NCBI GenBank assembly: GCA_963643205.1
Contig: CAVIJJ010000015.1
Span: forward strand, 1-45,390
Reading direction: 5' to 3'
DNA: 45,390 nucleotides
Source of the DNA: Phil1 sp963643205
GTDB taxonomy: Bacteria > Bacillota > Clostridia > Christensenellales > CAG-138
Shown: in pieces, positions 40,171 to 45,390 of the stretch
How the letters are laid out: each line of letters opens with the position of its first letter
Position numbering within the stretch: position 1 is the stretch's first letter
The notes under the pieces: model-generated
What the model saw: the letters and a program-made list of their open reading frames with translations, nothing else
Told to the model about the DNA's origin: nothing
Database searches by the model: none
Translations under genes and position numbers: made by a program

Positions 40171-41346
40171 TTGGAGCAGGTAAGCAGCTCCCCGGCGCTT
40201 AACTCCCGGGGAAAAGTACAGAATACAAGAATGAGGCCGCTGGTTTCAAGAACCGGGCCCCTTGATTTCGCGCTGCTTATAACGGTTGTCATTCTCTGCG
40301 CCTTCGGCCTTGTTATGGTATTTTCCGCCAGCTACTACTATGCCCAGAACAAGAATATGGACAACGGCTTTTATTATCTTAAAAACCAAAGCATGTTCTT
40401 CGCGGTGGGCTTTGTGATGATGATTGGCCTAAGCTTTTTTGACTACCATATTCTTGAAAAGCTTAAAACGTTTGCCCTTATAGCAATGGTGGCGCTTATG
40501 CTGGCGGTTGTTTTCTGGGGCGTTGAAAGAAACGGCGCCAAGCGCTGGCTGGACTTTTCAAAGCTTGGCATACCGCTTTCCTTCCAGCCTTCGGAGATGG
40601 CAAAGTTCGTGCTGGCGCTGTATATGGCCTCCTTTATGGCAAAGCGGCAGCAGCTTATGACCAGCTTCAGCCGCGGCATTATGCCCATGCTTATGATAAT
40701 GGCCCTGTTCGCGGTGCTTCTGCTTGCGCAGAAAAACATGTCCATGATGGTTATAATGCTTATGACCGGCGTTGTAATGCTGTTTTTCGGCGGGGCAAGG
40801 ATAAAGCACCTGCTGATACTTGCCGCAATAGGTATTCCGGTTCTTGTAATAGCCGTTTTAATGGAGGATTACAGGGTGCAAAGGGTTACCATGTTCTGGG
40901 ACCCCTGGACAAGCACGGCAAAAGGCGCGTATCAGCTGCGCCAGTCGCTTATAGCGCTGGGCTCGGGCGGCATATTCGGCAAGGGGCTTAACTTCAGCCG
41001 GCAAAAGCTGCTGTTTCTGCCTTACGGCGAAAGCGACTTTATATTCGCCATAATCGGCGAGGAGCTTGGGCTTGTGGGCAGCGTGCTGCTGCTTGGCGTG
41101 TACGCGTTCCTTGTATATAGGGGCATACGCATAGCAATGCGGTGCAAGGATCGCTTCGGCAGCCTTCTTGCCGCGGGAATAACAAGCGTTATAGGTATGC
41201 AGGCGATAGTTAATATTGCCGTTGCCACAAGCAGCGTACCTACCACGGGCCAGACCCTGCCGTTTATTAGCGCGGGCGGCACAAGCCTTGTTATATTCCT
41301 GTGCGCCGTGGGCATATTGCTGAATATTTCAAGAAACACGCAGTAA
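40171..41346 (+). CDS. ftsW: FtsW/SpoVE-type SEDS peptidoglycan glycosyltransferase
   Basis: 391-aa SEDS protein with about ten membrane helices that polymerises lipid II. NGAKRWLDF, FQPSEMAKF, RRQSLIALGSGG-like (YQLRQSLIALGSGGIFGKG) and LPFISAGGTS are present. The catalytic aspartate is D289 in ESDFIFAIIGEELG and is intact. The start is TTG at 40171, with AAGGAG 6 nt upstream. It needs a class B PBP partner for activity; the only one in this cluster lacks its active site. The murG gene that often follows is absent. Confidence 0.95.
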   Translation: MEQVSSSPALNSRGKVQNTRMRPLVSRTGPLDFALLITVVILCAFGLVMVFSASYYYAQNKNMDNGFYYLKNQSMFFAVGFVMMIGLSFFDYHILEKLKTFALIAMVALMLAVVFWGVERNGAKRWLDFSKLGIPLSFQPSEMAKFVLALYMASFMAKRQQLMTSFSRGIMPMLMIMALFAVLLLAQKNMSMMVIMLMTGVVMLFFGGARIKHLLILAAIGIPVLVIAVLMEDYRVQRVTMFWDPWTSTAKGAYQLRQSLIALGSGGIFGKGLNFSRQKLLFLPYGESDFIFAIIGEELGLVGSVLLLGVYAFLVYRGIRIAMRCKDRFGSLLAAGITSVIGMQAIVNIAVATSSVPTTGQTLPFISAGGTSLVIFLCAVGILLNISRNTQ

Positions 41347-41408
41347 TATATACTGTCAATTCCGCGTGACGGGCGGAGCAAGAATAAATTCGAAGGGAAA
41401 GCAAAACC

Positions 41409-42758
41409 GTGAACGGAGAAGGGAAAGAGCCATGGCGTGATGACGAGGCCGAAATTAGGCGCCGGCTGAATCTTAGGCCCTTCAAACGCGCGGAAGAAAG
41501 CGAAAACGAGGCCGAGGAGGCCGATAAAACCGAAGACAATACCGAATATTCGGACAATACGGAAGATACATTTGATAATACGGAAGCCGCGGAAGATACC
41601 GAAGAGAGCGGCGAAGACGAAGAAGAAAACAGCCAAGACGAAGAGAACGAAGATGAAGACGGGGGCGAGGAGGACGCCGAGGCGGACGCGGAGAATACCA
41701 ATCCGTTTGAGGACGAGCCTTTTTTCGTGCCCGATGAAGAAGAGAAAGAGCCGAAGAAAAAGAAGCGCACCGTTGGAGAAGCACGGCGCGATGACATAAG
41801 GCGCAAAAGAAAGCTTACCGAAAAGGAAAAGCGCACAAGGCAAAGAAAGAAAAAGATAATAAAGATTGCCCTGTTCGCGACCGTTTCCGCGGCGCTTATC
41901 GCGGCCGCCGCAGTCACCTATTTTATGCTTATTGTGGACAGCATAGAGGTATACGGCTGCACGCATTACGATGTTGAGGAGCTTATTAAGGCTTCCGGCT
42001 TAAGCGTTGGCAAGCACATGTGGCTTGAGCGTGTGAGCGAGGCTGAAAGCCGAATGGAGCAAAACGCGTATATAGCCACGGCGGACGTTATAAGGGTTTA
42101 TCCGAATAAGCTTGTTGTAAACATAACCGAGCGCGAGGAGGCGGCCGTGCTTGTGGGCATGAACACGCAGGCCGTAATAGATAAGGACGGATACGTGCTT
42201 TATATAGGCGCGCGCGCCGATTACTCCGGCCTTATTCAAATATCCGGCATGGGCAGCAGCGGCTACCACGTTAACCAAAGGCTTGGCGAGGAATCGGACT
42301 TTAACTCCCGCACCATGATAACCCTGCTTGAGGCCGTGTATTCCGCGGGCCTTGAAAACGAGATAACCTGCATAGAGCTTGGAAATCCGCTGAGCATAAA
42401 TATGGAAACCGCGTCCGGCGTTACAATACACCTTGGCCAGAGCGACAACGCGGAGGAGAAGCTTGCTTCCTTCAAAACCATTTTGCCTACCCTTAAGTCC
42501 ATGGGCTACGCTTCCGACGGCACGCTTGACCTTTCGGCCCAGGGAGATCCGGTATATTCGCCGGAGAAAACGCCGGAGCCTGTTATAACGGCCGAGCCGA
42601 GCGACGCCGTTACGGACAATACAGGCACCACGGAGGAAGTGAGCGCGACACCCACGCCCACGCCCGATCCGAACTCAACGCCTGCGGCAAGCGGCACCGC
42701 TTCGCCCGAGGCTACGCCTGTGCGTACTCCGTCACCCACGGACGCGTTCTCCGGATGA
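41409..42758 (+). CDS. ftsQ: FtsQ/DivIB-type division protein with long acidic N-terminus
   Basis: 449-aa bitopic protein. A strongly acidic disordered region (about 30-115), a strongly basic stretch (115-150), one membrane helix (about 151-175), then a POTRA domain (about 177-246, SIEVYGCTHYDVEELIKASGL) and a beta domain (to about 375). A Pro/Thr/Ser-rich extracellular tail ends the protein. FtsQ recruits and regulates FtsL, FtsB and the FtsW complex. The start is GTG at 41409, after AAGGGA. The cytoplasmic part is much longer than in most homologues. Confidence 0.9.
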   Translation: MNGEGKEPWRDDEAEIRRRLNLRPFKRAEESENEAEEADKTEDNTEYSDNTEDTFDNTEAAEDTEESGEDEEENSQDEENEDEDGGEEDAEADAENTNPFEDEPFFVPDEEEKEPKKKKRTVGEARRDDIRRKRKLTEKEKRTRQRKKKIIKIALFATVSAALIAAAAVTYFMLIVDSIEVYGCTHYDVEELIKASGLSVGKHMWLERVSEAESRMEQNAYIATADVIRVYPNKLVVNITEREEAAVLVGMNTQAVIDKDGYVLYIGARADYSGLIQISGMGSSGYHVNQRLGEESDFNSRTMITLLEAVYSAGLENEITCIELGNPLSINMETASGVTIHLGQSDNAEEKLASFKTILPTLKSMGYASDGTLDLSAQGDPVYSPEKTPEPVITAEPSDAVTDNTGTTEEVSATPTPTPDPNSTPAASGTASPEATPVRTPSPTDAFSG

Positions 42759-42824
42759 TAAAAATAATCAAACTTTTACGAACAGAGTTTTAACTTGAAA
42801 TTGAAAATAAGATTGCGTTACCTG

Positions 42825-42871
42825 TTGCGAAATAGGTCTTATTTGTGGTATGCTTTAATCAGCTATATAAT
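42825..42871 (+). promoter_or_regulatory. ftsA: Overlapping promoters of ftsA-ftsZ
   Basis: Two candidates overlap: TTGCGA (42825-42830), 18 bp, TATGCT (42849-42854); and TTGTGG (42843-42848), 17 bp, TATAAT (42866-42871). The second would start transcription about 25 nt before ftsA. The gap of 145 nt after ftsQ has no terminator. Confidence 0.65.
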
Positions 42872-42903
42872 GCGCCCGGCGAATACGGCAAAGGAGGGGC
42901 ACG

Positions 42904-44100
42904 ATGGGTCAGAGCACGGCAATACTCGATATCGGCAGTTCCAAAATCATCTGCCTCATCTGCGGAACGGACGGCCGGGGCGGTATACTGGTTCAGGGCG
43001 CGGGTATAAAGGAATACCCGGGCTATAAGCGCGGCGCGTTTGAGGACGAGCAGCAGCTTGCGGACGCGGTGCTTGACGCTTTAAGCGTTGCCGAAACCGA
43101 GGCAAGGCACAGGGTTAGGGACATTTCTGTTGGCGTTCCCGCCCCGTTTACCAAGCTTATAATGCAGCGCGGGGAGATTGACTTTCGCGGCAAGCAGCGG
43201 CGCATAACGCACCGGGATATAGACAATGTTATAAACGCTTCGCTTGATTTCGCGGCGCCGGAGGGATATTCGCTTATCCATTCAACGCCCGTTGAGTTCA
43301 GCGTGCAGGACGCTGTCCGTTCGGATATGCCCATAGGCGTTATGGCGGAGGGCTTTAGCGCGACGGTTTCGCATCTTTATGTTGAAAACCATTTTAAGCA
43401 GCTTATAAGCGACGCTCTGCTTCGCGTGGGGCTTGACGCGGATATGTACATTGCCGTTCCCTTAAGCGAAGGAGTGTTCGTGATTCCCGAAAAGGAGCGC
43501 TCAGACCGGGCGGTGCTTATAGATTCAGGCTTTACGCATACGGATGTCTGCGTTGTTAAAAACGCGGCGCTTGTGGATATGCGCTCCATACCCGTGGGCG
43601 GCATGCACTTCACTTCCGATCTGGGCTACGGCATAGGCATAAAGGAAACGGTTGCCGAAAACGTAAAACGCAGGTATGTTTATTCTCTTGATTATCAGGA
43701 CAGTATAGATACCATTCGCGTGCCCGGCGGCGGAACGATGTATGTTGAGCATGAGGCGATACAGTATATTATAGAAGAACGCACAAGGGAGCTTTGCCGC
43801 CTTATAAAAGAGGCGTTTACCGAGATGGGCGTTGAGATTACGCCAACCCTTCCCGTGTATATGAGCGGCGGCGGGGTAACGCTTATGCGCGGCTGCTGCG
43901 AATTTATGGAGAAGGAACTCGGTACGGCGGTTCAGGTGCGTATGCCCTGGATGCCCAGGCTGTCCTCTCCGAACTACGCGAGCGCGTTTTCGGTAATGGA
44001 CTTTGTAATGCATGCGTCCGATGAGGACAATGCCGGCAGGCTTGAGGGCGCCGGCGCGAACAAAAACGTATTAAAAAAGCTGATAGACTTATTCAAATAA
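42904..44100 (+). CDS. ftsA: Cell division protein FtsA
   Basis: 398-aa actin-fold protein that tethers FtsZ to the membrane. Nucleotide-binding segments are DIGSSKIICLI near the start, IDSGFTHTDVCVV and MSGGGVTLMRG. The C-terminal amphipathic helix (NVLKKLIDLFK) for membrane binding is present at the very end. Sequence is more divergent than Bacillus FtsA but size and order fit. AAAGGAGGGG precedes the ATG. ftsZ begins 16 nt after the stop. Confidence 0.94.
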   Translation: MGQSTAILDIGSSKIICLICGTDGRGGILVQGAGIKEYPGYKRGAFEDEQQLADAVLDALSVAETEARHRVRDISVGVPAPFTKLIMQRGEIDFRGKQRRITHRDIDNVINASLDFAAPEGYSLIHSTPVEFSVQDAVRSDMPIGVMAEGFSATVSHLYVENHFKQLISDALLRVGLDADMYIAVPLSEGVFVIPEKERSDRAVLIDSGFTHTDVCVVKNAALVDMRSIPVGGMHFTSDLGYGIGIKETVAENVKRRYVYSLDYQDSIDTIRVPGGGTMYVEHEAIQYIIEERTRELCRLIKEAFTEMGVEITPTLPVYMSGGGVTLMRGCCEFMEKELGTAVQVRMPWMPRLSSPNYASAFSVMDFVMHASDEDNAGRLEGAGANKNVLKKLIDLFK

Positions 44101-44116
44101 CGAGGAGGACATTAAA

Positions 44117-45316
<1,200 letters not shown>

Positions 45317-45332
45317 AAAGATAAGTAAGCAG

Positions 45333-45357
45333 AAGAGAGCCTTAAAGGGCTCTCTTT
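45333..45357 (+). terminator. ftsZ terminator
   Basis: AGAGAGCC (45334-45341) pairs with GGCTCTCT (45348-45355), followed by TTTTT (the first T run overlaps the stem). Ends the dcw cluster. Confidence 0.88.
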
Positions 45358-45380
45358 TTGTATGTACCTAAAAGCGTGCA

Positions 45381-45389
45381 AAAAGGAGG
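45381..45389 (+). promoter_or_regulatory. Shine-Dalgarno-like end of window
   Basis: AAAAGGAGG ends the window, so another plus-strand gene probably starts just beyond position 45390. Confidence 0.5.
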
Positions 45390-45390
45390 C

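Overview
The window looks like chromosomal core genome of an anaerobic, probably gut-associated Bacillota (class Clostridia, perhaps an uncultured lineage near Christensenellales). The inference rests on T-box leaders in front of aminoacyl-tRNA synthetases, SepF plus DivIVA, a meso-diaminopimelate-type MurE, an ECF vitamin transporter, the clostridial GGGtGRT/NifU-like pair and strong sigma-A promoters. There are no rRNA or tRNA genes, no CRISPR array and no transposase. Base composition is moderately GC-rich, yet isoleucine is read mostly from ATA and leucine often from CTT.

Layout. 1-2811: leuS (minus) behind a leucine T-box. 2853-7144: an operon of two amidohydrolases and a class C beta-lactamase-fold hydrolase, probably for acylated or D-amino-acid peptides. 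7166-8877 (minus): NifU-like protein and GGGtGRT protein. 9093-11436: a YhhN-like membrane protein, then a nadD-yqeK fusion with a predicted leaderless mRNA, and rsfS. 11474-15659: hisS-aspS-rseC-like-trxA behind a T-box whose specifier reads as Asp. 15669-18117 (minus): VanX-like dipeptidase, M42 aminopeptidase and a DinJ/YafQ-type toxin-antitoxin pair. 18332-24259: degV, then an HlyD-like protein, yggS, sepF, divIVA and ygiQ. 24411-28367: a membrane-anchored C39-like protease and a PcrA-type helicase. 28416-29941 (minus): ECF S component and type II pantothenate kinase. 30042-31755: VanW-family protein.

31803-45357 is the division and cell wall (dcw) cluster: mraZ, rsmH, ftsL-like, a class B PBP with PASTA domains, murE, mraY, a structured RNA, murD, ftsW, ftsQ, ftsA, ftsZ. 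murF, murG, murC and murB are not here. MurE, MraY and MurD make the lipid-linked precursor, FtsW polymerises it, and FtsL, FtsQ, FtsA, FtsZ and SepF form the divisome.

The two most unusual observations are in this cluster. First, the only transpeptidase gene at the ftsI/spoVD position has lost all three catalytic motifs (SxxK, SxN, KTG) while its frame, membrane anchor and PASTA domains are intact, so it looks like a pseudo-PBP. Its neighbour FtsW keeps the catalytic aspartate, which suggests a scaffold or activator role. Second, about 140 nt between mraY and murD can fold into a three-way junction closed by a 14-bp terminator stem. It is preceded by a -10-like box and followed at once by an independent murD promoter, so it may be an undescribed small RNA or regulatory leader.
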